NCBI GenBank assembly: GCA_044449065.1
Contig: JBIOHP010000002.1
Span: 190,871-254,870 of the forward strand
Source: JBIOHP01 sp044449065
Lineage (GTDB): Bacteria > Bacteroidota > Ignavibacteria > UBA10030 > SZUA-254
Reading direction: 5' to 3'
DNA: 64,000 nt
Both the position numbers and the translations under genes were made by a program. Shown piece after piece: positions 55,164-63,957 of this stretch (position 1 is its first letter; each line of letters opens with the position of its first letter). The notes beneath the pieces are model-generated. The model was not told the origin of the DNA, ran no database searches, and saw nothing but the letters and a program-made list of their open reading frames with translations.

Positions 55164-55321
55164 ACGAAATAGCCGGTTGGGTTTTTATAGAGAGAAGCGT
55201 TCGGCATATCCATGCTTTGAAGCCGCCGATTTGCAAACTCTTCTGTAAATTTCATGCCTAATTCGATATTTATATCGGCATCACGTATTGTTTTCGTCAG
55301 TGGTATAAAGTACCAAGTCAT
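55031..55321 (-). CDS. Hypothetical protein downstream of transposase
   Basis: 96 residues, unrecognised: MTWYFIPLTKTIRDADINIEL followed by an acidic middle and NPTGYFVYVDEEM. An AGAGGAA site precedes the ATG by five bases. It starts 30 bp after the transposase stop on the same strand and is probably read through from it, suggesting an accessory role in the element. The last 133 bp overlap the 54873 gene in antisense. Confidence 0.5.
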   Translation of the reverse strand: MTWYFIPLTKTIRDADINIELGMKFTEEFANRRLQSMDMPNASLYKNPTGYFVYVDEEMESLLKPLLSKFTASICDSPPSSSVEWAMGIDILNKSR

Positions 55322-55351
55322 ACGATTCCTCTTTGTGTAGTGTAAGTCTAA

Positions 55352-56185
55352 TTATTGTTGTGAGTCTGTTAATTTAACCAAATCTTCGACATTCCACAAC
55401 TTAGTTGTTAGATCTGCCGCTTGTGCCGGTGTAACTCGTAATGACTTGTGAATCCTCACAAAATTGTAATACATGAAATGGAGGGCAATCGCGTGTTCGT
55501 GGTTTGCAATCTTTTTAGAGAAGGCGTTGGTTAAACCGGTAAATCTTCTCATTCCCATTCTCATAGTTAAATTCTGACGCTCAACATGGCTTGTGGAAAT
55601 ATCTTTTTTGATGGGATAGCCGGTAACTATTTCTTTTTTCGCTCCGGTACATTCGGCGGGACTATATCTTATTTCACCTTCGGGACACGCTCCATAAATC
55701 TTTACTAACTGTGCGTAATCAATATCAACGCCGAACACTTGATCTACTTCTTCTAAGTATGCCTTTAAACCGTCAGTAGTGAGTTGTACGCGGTTTGCAA
55801 GACGTGAGGCAACATCTTCCATGAATATCTTAGCACAATCTGCATTGCGTAAACCTACAAGGTAGGAAATGATTAATTTTGAATCTGAATCCAACGCTGT
55901 CCATGTCCAAACATCGCCTACACCAGATTGTTGTTTCATAGATTCCGGTACGTTCTTTTGTTTCGCATAAACGAAAGACCAGATTTCATCACATTGAACT
56001 CTTTTTGATTTTACGTTTTTAACGTGTTTATCAAGGTATTCGGCGCAAGCGGTTCCAACTTGAATCAATAATTTTGTAACCGTATTGATGGAACAATCCG
56101 CGATTCTGGATGTTGCTCTAAGACTATTCCCCTCAACTAAGATGTTGATGATCTGTGTTCGTTTTTCAAATGATAGTCTGTTCAA
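55352..56185 (-). CDS. IS1-family DDE transposase
   Basis: 277 residues encoded in one frame, longer than the InsAB' fusion of IS1. An N-terminal helix-turn-helix (LRATSRIADCSINTVTKLL) precedes a DDE domain with D in VQCDEIWSFV, D in TTDGLKAYL and E in SHVERQNLTM, and a C-terminal MYYNFVRIHKSLRVTPA. The zinc-finger cysteines of IS1 InsA are absent. The start is TTG at 56185 with AGGAAA upstream, and a palindrome covers its -35 region. No frameshift site is needed. Confidence 0.85.
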   Translation of the reverse strand: MNRLSFEKRTQIINILVEGNSLRATSRIADCSINTVTKLLIQVGTACAEYLDKHVKNVKSKRVQCDEIWSFVYAKQKNVPESMKQQSGVGDVWTWTALDSDSKLIISYLVGLRNADCAKIFMEDVASRLANRVQLTTDGLKAYLEEVDQVFGVDIDYAQLVKIYGACPEGEIRYSPAECTGAKKEIVTGYPIKKDISTSHVERQNLTMRMGMRRFTGLTNAFSKKIANHEHAIALHFMYYNFVRIHKSLRVTPAQAADLTTKLWNVEDLVKLTDSQQ

Positions 56186-56211
56186 TTTTGTTTCCTAATT
56201 ATTACACCTAC

Positions 56212-56240
56212 AATATAATACTTTATGCTTGAGAAGTCAA
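56212..56240 (-). promoter_or_regulatory. Transposase promoter with palindrome over the -35
   Basis: On the minus strand TTGACT, 17 bp, TATATT; start near 56205. A perfect dyad (ACTTTATGCTTGA with 4-base loop and its complement) covers 56220-56251 including the -35, an operator-like placement. Confidence 0.65.
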
Positions 56241-56301
56241 GCATAAAGTTCAGTTTAAGAATATTTAATTTCATCCATCCTAAATTACCGATGCCAATTT
56301 A

Positions 56302-56330
56302 TTGACAAATGGGTGGGGCTTTTGTATATT
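56302..56330 (+). promoter_or_regulatory. Consensus promoter for the DUF5678-like/retropepsin pair
   Basis: TTGACA, 17 bp, TATATT. Predicted start near 56337, leaving a leader of about 160 nt. Confidence 0.75.
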
Positions 56331-56499
56331 GCATATAAGTGATTACGATTCACGAAATATCCCCAAATTCGTTGAAACTTTCATAGTTATTCTTCTGTTA
56401 TTATGTATGAGAATGTTGAGCAAGAACACATCGTCGCTTGATTTTTTCAGCATTTATTCGCATCCTCAATAAGACTGAAAGAAAAGGAGCGAAACTATT

Positions 56500-56751
56500 A
56501 TGGCACTCGAAAAAGAATTAGAAACCTATAAAAGAGAATTACCTAATCTTCTCGTCAATGAGGGCAAATTTGTTCTCATAAAGGGCGATAAGGTAATCGA
56601 TACCTTCGCTACTTATGAAGACGCTATAAAGGAGGGTTACAAAATCTGTGGTCTTGAACCCTTTTTAGTTAGAAAGATTCAAGCGGTTGAACAGGTACAT
56701 TTTTTTACACGCCCTATAAGCCCAAGTGCCCCACTTTCTCCTGAACGTTAA
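56500..56751 (+). CDS. DUF5678-like small protein
   Basis: 83 residues. The middle (KFVLIKGDKVIDTFATYEDA) and the closing GLEPFLVRKIQ fit the DUF5678 pattern; function is unknown. AAGGAG lies 11 bp upstream of the ATG. Its 3' end overlaps the aspartyl protease gene by 26 bp in another frame, suggesting coupled translation. I recall this small protein type next to retropepsin genes elsewhere, which supports a conserved pair, but I cannot check that here. Confidence 0.7.
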   Translation: MALEKELETYKRELPNLLVNEGKFVLIKGDKVIDTFATYEDAIKEGYKICGLEPFLVRKIQAVEQVHFFTRPISPSAPLSPER

Positions 56752-57163
56752 TCCCAACGGGCCGATAGTTCAGACTTGGGTTGGAGTAAGCGTCCCGCGA
56801 GCAAACGCATTAAATCAGGCAGGACAACCGACCCCACCCCCGATTATCGTTCAGGGATTAGTTGATACAGGAGCTTCGGGCGTATGTATTGACCCCACTA
56901 TTTTACTACAATTAGGTATCCCAGCAACGGGGTCGGGATTAATGAAGACCCCAAGCACAGGCGGAAAAGCTGTTCCTTGCCCTATATACGATGTAAGTGT
57001 TACAATACCTCATTTGGGTTCAGCTTTGAACTTAGGAATGATTCCCGCGATGGAATCTGTGCTCTTAGATCAGGGTTTTGGGATGTTAATTGGAAGGGAT
57101 ATTCTTAGTCACTGTCTTATTGTATATGATGGCGTGAGCGGGTATTGCACTGTGGCATTCTAA
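56726..57163 (+). CDS. Retropepsin-like aspartyl protease
   Basis: 145 residues, starting at a GTG at 56726 inside the previous gene. It has a single active-site triad DTGAS with D47 (GLVDTGASGVC) and the second family motif MLIGRDILSHC near residue 117, the layout of retropepsin-like proteases that act as homodimers. No signal peptide. It is the second gene of the DUF5678-like pair. The substrate and the reason for carriage on a transposon are unknown. Confidence 0.75.
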   Translation: MPHFLLNVNPNGPIVQTWVGVSVPRANALNQAGQPTPPPIIVQGLVDTGASGVCIDPTILLQLGIPATGSGLMKTPSTGGKAVPCPIYDVSVTIPHLGSALNLGMIPAMESVLLDQGFGMLIGRDILSHCLIVYDGVSGYCTVAF

Positions 57164-57402
57164 GTCTCTCCTTTCTTTGACCATCGCCTTTGAGCACCAA
57201 GTTTTGCAATTCTTATTCGTTCCCTTTTAGTTAATTTTTTGGCTCTTGCCTTCCCCCCCTTCAAACCACCTAATCGTCCTAATTCGACGGCGTGAACGTT
57301 TAACACGCTAATTGGTTGTTTCTCTAAGGTTTCGCTCGTAGCAAGATCAACAATTAGTTTAGCCCGCTCGTTTGGGTCTTTGGGTTGTTTGAGTTTCTTC
57401 AT
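57160..57402 (-). CDS. Small basic KGG-type protein
   Basis: 80 residues from the ATG at 57402 (MKKLKQPKDPNER). The second half is highly basic, ELGRLGGLKGGKARAKKL then RIAKLGAQRRW, like short Gly-Lys-Gly-rich proteins sometimes called histone-like. Nucleic-acid binding is plausible. Its promoter places the start of transcription at the ATG. It converges with the retropepsin gene, overlapping by 4 bp, and lies next to the right end of the element. Confidence 0.65.
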   Translation of the reverse strand: MKKLKQPKDPNERAKLIVDLATSETLEKQPISVLNVHAVELGRLGGLKGGKARAKKLTKRERIRIAKLGAQRRWSKKGET

Positions 57403-57408
57403 GGCTCC

Positions 57409-57437
57409 AATATACGAAACCCTCCTTATCCGGTCAA
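57409..57437 (-). promoter_or_regulatory. Promoter giving a predicted leaderless transcript
   Basis: On the minus strand TTGACC, 17 bp, TATATT, then GGAGCC and the ATG. With the usual 6-7 bp from the -10, the first transcribed base is the A of the ATG or within two bases of it. Confidence 0.6.
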
Positions 57438-57460
57438 GCATTAACCGGAAAGATTAAAAC

Positions 57461-57477
57461 GAAACTGAGACATTACC
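57461..57477 (-). repeat. Right terminal inverted repeat
   Basis: GAAACTGAGACATTACC; complement of the left end with one mismatch. Confidence 0.85.
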
Positions 57478-57485
57478 TAAATCCG
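57478..57485. repeat. Target-site duplication, right copy
   Basis: TAAATCCG, identical to 54778-54785. Confidence 0.85.
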
Positions 57486-57605
57486 ACATAGAAATATAGT
57501 ACCAGCAAAGGGGTGGCGACAAAGAGAAACGTTTTGGAAGCAGAACAGGCCAAAAACAATTAAGATTAATGAGCAATATTTAATCTCCACCTTCCGCATT
57601 GTGGG

Positions 57606-57634
57606 TTGCTCTGCCAACAAGTTTTTCGTATATT
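57606..57634 (+). promoter_or_regulatory. Possible promoter for the 57735 sorting-tail gene
   Basis: TTGCTC, 17 bp, TATATT; predicted leader about 95 nt. Confidence 0.45.
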
Positions 57635-57734
57635 TATGAATTAATTAACAGGAATCTGAAAATTTGAGCGGCACTTTTGGTACATTAAACTAAAAACTAA
57701 TTTTTTTAATTTCTTATTAAAAAAGGAGAATGTT

Positions 57735-59444
57735 ATGAAAGTTTTTTTGTCAATTCTTGCAATTATGTTCTTCATTATACCTGCACACAATCTCAGAGCA
57801 CAAGAGACACATAGCCCGAGTCTCTATGATAATATCCCTTATTCACTTTGTGATATAAAATTTGGATCCGCAAATTATGCCAAGAAAGTTCAATCTCCTT
57901 TATATCCTCAGAGCGGAGAACAAAACCTTTCGCTTGTCGAAAGAATGATCACTCAACAAAAAGACGTCTCTGACGCTTTTTTAAATAAACAAGCTCAGCG
58001 TAACCTCGGACCAAATAAAACAGCCGCTCCTAATAGTCAAATCTATCTTCCTGATTCATTAACTCTTTATGCAATGAGTGATACGCTGCGAATGAGCGCG
58101 TCTTACAACCAGAAGGGGTGGAACAACCAAATATTAGTGCAGGTTTGGCTAAGCGGGTATTGGGTAAATTATACCCAAACTTCCTGGACATACCTGGATT
58201 CGAATGCAAGCAATCTTACTCTGAAGCAGACGTGGTTGAATGGGCAATGGACAAACTCAACGCTGGACAGCTCAACCTACGATGCGCATGGACACATGCT
58301 TGTCCATTTGTTCAAGTATTGGTATCAAGGAGCATGGAAGGATTCGATCCTGAGCAGTCGTACCTACGATGTAAATGGGAACATGCTTACGAATGTAGGC
58401 TGGTACAAGATAAATAACCAATGGACAAATCACGATCGAAGCACATACACCTACGATGGCGGCGGGAATGTGCTTACATATCTCTTTGAGTCGGCGGTTT
58501 CCAGCCAGTGGGTAAATTCAGACCTAAGCATCTATACGTATGATGGAAACGGGCACATGCTTAGCCAGGTGAACCAGTATTGGCAGGGCGGGCAATGGAT
58601 AAATTCATACCAAGACGCCTACACGTACGATGCAAACGGACACATCCTCACCATGCTGCGTCAGGTTTGGAATGGGCAATGGAATAATGCAGCGCTATCC
58701 ACCTACACCTACGATGCGAACGGAAATATGCTGAGTTATCTCTCGCAGATCTCGGCTAACGGGCAATGGACAAATTCAACGATCCACACGTACACATACG
58801 ATGCGAATGGAAAAATGCTTACAGATTGGCTCAAGGGATGGACAAATGGAGCGTGGATGAATGGATCGCTCTACACATACACGTACGATGCAAATAGAAA
58901 TATGGTTAATGAATTACTTCAATACTGGCTAAACGGGCAATGGACAAATTATCAGCAATCCGCCTTCACCTACGATGCAAATGGCAATGAGCTTACGGGA
59001 AATAATACAATGTGGTCCGGTTCTTCATGGGTACCGACAGATAACAACTTTCCTCTTGCTGTAAACGGCGCTACATTTAATTTTACCGGCTACAGAATCA
59101 TTATTTCATACATCCCGGCAAATACAACGGATGTCTCAGGAGAGACGAGCAATATCGTTTCAGGTTATTCGCTGTCTCAAAATTATCCAAACCCGTTTAA
59201 CCCGGCTACCAAAATAGAATATGCGCTGTCTGCCCAATCCCATGTGATTTTAAAAATATATAATATGCTCGGGCAATTAGTTCAAACCCTGGTGGATCAG
59301 GATCAGAGCGCGGGCGTTAAATCGATTGCGTGGAATGCGGAAAAACTTCCCAGTGGAGTATATTTTTATCGTCTTGAAGCGATGAATAAATCGAATTCAA
59401 CTTTATCGTTCCATCAAGATAAAAAAATGTTGCTGGTAAAATAA
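57735..59444 (+). CDS. Secreted YD-like repeat protein with type IX sorting tail
   Basis: 569 residues with a signal peptide (FLSILAIMFFIIPAHNLRAQ). From about residue 140 to 440 there are about eight repeats of 36-42 residues with the core YTYDANGNML...GQWTNS, resembling RHS/YD repeats but shorter and more regular; they may form a stacked beta structure. The tail begins at SLSQNYPNPFNPATKIEYAL near 480 and ends KKMLLVK. AAAAGGAGAATGTT precedes the ATG. Role unknown; surface binding is a guess. Confidence 0.85.
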   Translation: MKVFLSILAIMFFIIPAHNLRAQETHSPSLYDNIPYSLCDIKFGSANYAKKVQSPLYPQSGEQNLSLVERMITQQKDVSDAFLNKQAQRNLGPNKTAAPNSQIYLPDSLTLYAMSDTLRMSASYNQKGWNNQILVQVWLSGYWVNYTQTSWTYLDSNASNLTLKQTWLNGQWTNSTLDSSTYDAHGHMLVHLFKYWYQGAWKDSILSSRTYDVNGNMLTNVGWYKINNQWTNHDRSTYTYDGGGNVLTYLFESAVSSQWVNSDLSIYTYDGNGHMLSQVNQYWQGGQWINSYQDAYTYDANGHILTMLRQVWNGQWNNAALSTYTYDANGNMLSYLSQISANGQWTNSTIHTYTYDANGKMLTDWLKGWTNGAWMNGSLYTYTYDANRNMVNELLQYWLNGQWTNYQQSAFTYDANGNELTGNNTMWSGSSWVPTDNNFPLAVNGATFNFTGYRIIISYIPANTTDVSGETSNIVSGYSLSQNYPNPFNPATKIEYALSAQSHVILKIYNMLGQLVQTLVDQDQSAGVKSIAWNAEKLPSGVYFYRLEAMNKSNSTLSFHQDKKMLLVK

Positions 59445-59558
59445 GCAGCCGATTTCGGATATAAAGAACAAAAAGCCCTCGACATCGGGACCCTTTTTTA
59501 TGGTTGAATATGCATCACCGGCACCTAGGGATAAACGTTACGCCGATTTAGGGCAATA

Positions 59559-59590
59559 ACAAAAGGGCAGCGATTACTGCCCTTTTGTTT
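59559..59590. terminator. Bidirectional terminator between two convergent sorting-tail genes
   Basis: CAAAAGGGCAG and CTGCCCTTTTG arms around CGATTA, with A/T runs on both sides. Confidence 0.8.
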
Positions 59591-59606
59591 GAAAGCTATA
59601 TTAGGA

Positions 59607-60518
59607 TCATTTCATCAATACCATCTTTCCAATCTTGGTTCGTTCGGCGTTAGTGAGTTCATAGAAGTAAATGCCGGAGGAATTGTATCCGGCATTCCAT
59701 ATTTCAGAATATTCTCCCGGAGGTCTTTTCTCATTAACCAGCGTTGCAACCTGCTGACCAAGGATATTGAATATCCGTAAGGTGACAAACGCTTCCTCCG
59801 GCAGGGAGAAAGAAATTGTTGTTCTCGGATTAAAAGGGTTGGGATAGTTTTGCAAAAGAGAAAATGAGCGCGGGGTATAATTCTCATGTACACCGTTTAT
59901 GATGGATGATTGCAGGTGGAGTGCTATATTCTCTCCGCCGTCTTCGTACCAAGCTATCTCAATGTTTATAGAGGTCAAACCGGTATCTTTCATCAATACC
60001 GAGCGATAGGAGTAATAATTAAGGATGTTAGCCCTATAATTAATAGTTATTTTACGCGAACTATCGACCTGTTGGTAACGATAAATCTTCGATGATTCGG
60101 GCAGCGATGGATATAACACCGCTAGGAAATCGTGAACCCCATAGAATTCATTTGAATAAGAATATAACTGGTGATTTCCAAAGGCAACCTCCGTGAGTAT
60201 TCGAACGAATGATGTGTCAATATTCCTCGTCTCTGGATCCCTTACAGTTCCCCACATTGAATCGACATAGACACGATGCTCGGTAATAATCCAATCGGTT
60301 GTATCGTTACGGTTATGACTCTCCACGACAGTGAATATTACCACACCGGTATCTTTTTGTAAGCTCATCATATCGGTGAATTCATCAGAAAAAGAATATT
60401 TCCATGAATTTCCCACAGAAAGCGGGAACACATCGACAAGAGAGTCGGACTGAGCAATACACATTGAAGCTGCAAGTGAGAGCAGCAATGCAAGGAGAAA
60501 GAAATAACCGAATTTCAT
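59607..60518 (-). CDS. Secreted protein with type IX sorting tail
   Basis: 303 residues, signal peptide FFLLALLLSLAASMCIAQ. The 190-residue middle (SLVDVFPLSVGNSWKYSF at its start) is a compact beta-rich domain I do not recognise, with YRYQQVDSSRKITINYR later. The sorting tail opens LLQNYPNPFNPRTTISFSL near 222 and ends RTKIGKMVLMK. It converges with the 57735 gene. Function unknown. Confidence 0.8.
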   Translation of the reverse strand: MKFGYFFLLALLLSLAASMCIAQSDSLVDVFPLSVGNSWKYSFSDEFTDMMSLQKDTGVVIFTVVESHNRNDTTDWIITEHRVYVDSMWGTVRDPETRNIDTSFVRILTEVAFGNHQLYSYSNEFYGVHDFLAVLYPSLPESSKIYRYQQVDSSRKITINYRANILNYYSYRSVLMKDTGLTSINIEIAWYEDGGENIALHLQSSIINGVHENYTPRSFSLLQNYPNPFNPRTTISFSLPEEAFVTLRIFNILGQQVATLVNEKRPPGEYSEIWNAGYNSSGIYFYELTNAERTKIGKMVLMK

Positions 60519-60627
60519 ATTATTCCTCGTTTAGTAGTCCCCCAAAAATACAAATTTCCATCGATGAAGTCAATTTTTATATCGGATTTGATGAAGATAG
60601 AAAATTTTGATGTTGAGGTTAGAATAT

Positions 60628-60671
60628 AAAAACCTTCCAAATCCCGGCTAATCAGGATTTGGAAGGTTTAA
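60628..60671. terminator. Strong hairpin, probably the terminator of the FmdB-type gene
   Basis: AAACCTTCCAAATCC and its exact complement flank a 10-base loop; on the minus strand the stem is followed by TTTTATATTC. Confidence 0.75.
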
Positions 60672-60700
60672 TGAAAAGGATGACTCCGAATATAAATGGG

Positions 60701-60931
60701 TTAATTCATATTACACGATCCCCCGCAACAACTACCTGATTCACATGAAGGAGCGGGCGAGTAAACAGCGGATGATCCTGATCCCATTGAGATGGCGGGT
60801 GCGGAGATTAATTTTTTGTGGTTTTTCGATCCGCAAGCCGGGCAAACAACATCGGCGAGTGCCTCGCGGGTTTTGTGATAGATGTCGTAGACTTTTCCGC
60901 ATTCTTCGCAGCGGTAATCATAAATTGGCAT
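60701..60931 (-). CDS. FmdB-family zinc ribbon protein
   Basis: 76 residues. The zinc ribbon is MPIYDYRCEECGKVYDI with CEEC and CPACGS, as in FmdB regulators. The tail SCESGSCCGGSCNMN is unusually cysteine-rich. FmdB-type proteins are implicated in regulation and in ribosome or DNA-related roles, but the function here is not clear. It is a single gene with a strong terminator. Confidence 0.85.
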   Translation of the reverse strand: MPIYDYRCEECGKVYDIYHKTREALADVVCPACGSKNHKKLISAPAISMGSGSSAVYSPAPSCESGSCCGGSCNMN

Positions 60932-61014
60932 AAGAATTCGTTTCTTTTATTTTTGGATAATTAGTTTGAGAAGATCTTCTGTTTATTATCATCACATAAA
61001 GTATCTTTTGGCAT

Positions 61015-61156
61015 CAGAACCAATGCCGCCCGGAATAATTGCGTCGCATATTTCAAGAACAAACACTGTTTGATCCCGTCAGTGTCAGAATGGTGACACT
61101 GACGGGAGAGTTTGTTTGTTCACAAAAGAGACGCAATTATTCAGGCATTGGTTCTG
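61015..61156. repeat. 142-bp imperfect palindrome
   Basis: Ends CAGAACCAATGCC and GGCATTGGTTCTG; next inward GGAATAATTGCGTC and GACGCAATTATTC; next GAACAAAC and GTTTGTTC; centre CCCGTCAGTGTCA-GAATGG-TGACACTGACGGG. A very long, nearly continuous stem with small loops. Nothing else occupies the 402-bp gap except repeats C and D. Confidence 0.8.
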
Positions 61157-61240
61157 CAGTCTTGAGCTTTTCTTTGCTTCTTTCATTTTCTCTCAAGAGA
61201 AAAGAAAGAAGAAATTTGTATAAATTTCATCTACAGATGT

Positions 61241-61283
61241 AAGGAGATCGCTACTCCCGACTAATGTGGGGATCGCAATGACG
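61241..61283. repeat. Dispersed repeat family D, copy 3
   Basis: AAGGAGATCGCTACTCCCGAC...GGGGATCGCAATGACG, a divergent version of the 25851 and 27338 copies. Confidence 0.55.
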
Positions 61284-61291
61284 TTTCGCGC

Positions 61292-61328
61292 AGACCACCC
61301 CTTAGTCCCCTCCTCCGAGAGGCGGGGA
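61292..61328. repeat. Dispersed repeat family C, half copy 4
   Basis: GACCACCCCTTAGTCCCCTCC then breaks off 6 bp before the trxA stop. Confidence 0.6.
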
Positions 61329-61333
61329 AATGC

Positions 61334-61690
61334 TTACGCGCCTTTTACAAGCACTTCGGCAGTGTTGAGATGTTTTTCAAAAAGTTCTTTCAACATCTGT
61401 TTCGGCGCAGCGCCCATCACGCCATCGACGACTTCCCCGTTTTTAAATATGGCGAGCGTCGGGATGCTCCGGATTCCGTACGCAACGGCAGTTTCGCTGT
61501 TTTGATCCGTATCCACTTTCACGACTTTGAATTTTCCCGCGTATTCTTCCGCAAGCTGTTCAACGATGGGACCCACCATACGGCACGGCGCGCACCACGG
61601 AGCCCAAAAATCCACCAAAACCGGCAGCGATGATTCTAACACTTCTTTTGAAAAATTTTGATCTGTTCCGACTATTACGTGCTTATTCAT
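61334..61690 (-). CDS. trxA: Thioredoxin with a CAPC active site
   Basis: 118 residues. The redox motif is WAPWCAPCRMVGP with C33 and C36, so CAPC rather than the usual CGPC; the cis-proline region is GIRSIPTLAIFKNG. It follows the standard thioredoxin length. Changing G to A between the cysteines can alter redox potential, so it may be specialised. It has no close neighbours. Confidence 0.9.
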   Translation of the reverse strand: MNKHVIVGTDQNFSKEVLESSLPVLVDFWAPWCAPCRMVGPIVEQLAEEYAGKFKVVKVDTDQNSETAVAYGIRSIPTLAIFKNGEVVDGVMGAAPKQMLKELFEKHLNTAEVLVKGA

Positions 61691-61784
61691 GTAATTTTAT
61701 TCCCTTTTTTGTGTTTAATTGCAAATTATGTTCATTTCATAAGATTTGATGCAGGAATTGGGGAAAGGATTCAGGGGTTGGAGT

Positions 61785-61849
61785 TGTACAGCAAAGCGCC
61801 AGCTTTGCTGAATGAATCAACAGCCCCGATAAATCGGGACTGTAGTACA
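61785..61849. repeat. Short palindromic repeats
   Basis: CAGCAAAGC-GCCA-GCTTTGCTG and CAGCCCCGAT-AAATCGGGACTG. Similar to family E at 47766. Confidence 0.65.
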
Positions 61850-62007
61850 TCGTTCATATCAGGGAATTCAGCGTATGGCACAGCAATCCCAAAAATTCGG
61901 GATGCCTGAAATATTTCCATTCTCCACCGCATAGTGGAGAAGGAAATCGATGTTTAGCTCAATTACATAATTATCTCAATCGCTTTCGGTTGTTGTATTA
62001 CGCTACG

Positions 62008-62029
62008 CAACAGAGCTGGCGCTCTGTTG
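62008..62029. repeat. Short palindrome near the ettA end
   Basis: CAACAGAGC-TGGC-GCTCTGTTG, 30 bp past the ettA stop; no T run. The 368-bp gap between trxA and ettA otherwise holds nothing I can support. Confidence 0.6.
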
Positions 62030-62058
62030 TACATTACACTTTGTTGTACATTGAATCC

Positions 62059-63729
<1,671 letters not shown>

Positions 63730-63872
63730 GTATTCTGAATTGAACGTTTATGATTTATTATTCGTAAGAGAATGGTAATGAAATTGTTTGAAATCGACAC
63801 GATGAATATACGAAAATTGCGAGGGATTTCCTTCTTTCACTCATTTATATGAAAAAACATGTAATAGCTCTT

Positions 63873-63910
63873 TAGAAATGTCATGGTGCGCGCTCGATAG
63901 AAATGTCATG
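63873..63910 (+). repeat. Two direct copies of TAGAAATGTCATG
   Basis: At 63873-63885 and 63898-63910, spaced 25 bp start to start, directly upstream of the transposase start at 63958. Such repeated boxes typically form the ends of ISNCY-type elements. Confidence 0.65.
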
Positions 63911-63957
63911 TAATACGCATATTGGGAATCCGATAAAAACGAAAGGAATTCCCCGTA

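Larger units (their letters stand above)
54786..57477. mobile_element. IS1-type transposon carrying accessory genes
   Basis: 2692 bp bounded by 17-bp inverted ends (GGTAGTGTCTCAGTTTC on the left, its reverse complement with A for G at position 5 on the right) and flanked by a perfect 8-bp duplication. The IS1-like transposase lies inside on the minus strand. Four or five further genes fill the element, roughly twice to three times the size of a normal IS1 element. All internal genes have good start signals, and three have near-consensus promoters. Intact ends suggest recent or active transposition. Confidence 0.85.

Noticed and set aside
55336..56212. Inner TGTAG-TGTAA / TTACACCTACA sequences flanking the transposase as possible element ends
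   Set aside because: The match is short and imperfect and there is no duplication around it; the outer 17-bp ends with a perfect 8-bp duplication explain the element better.
58118..58417. A 99-residue frame inside the 57735 gene
   Set aside because: It lies in the repeat region of a clearly coding gene in another frame and has no start signals of its own.
61691..62058. Possible small RNA or gene between trxA and ettA
   Set aside because: Only short palindromes of the intergenic-repeat type are seen; no start signals or conserved structure.
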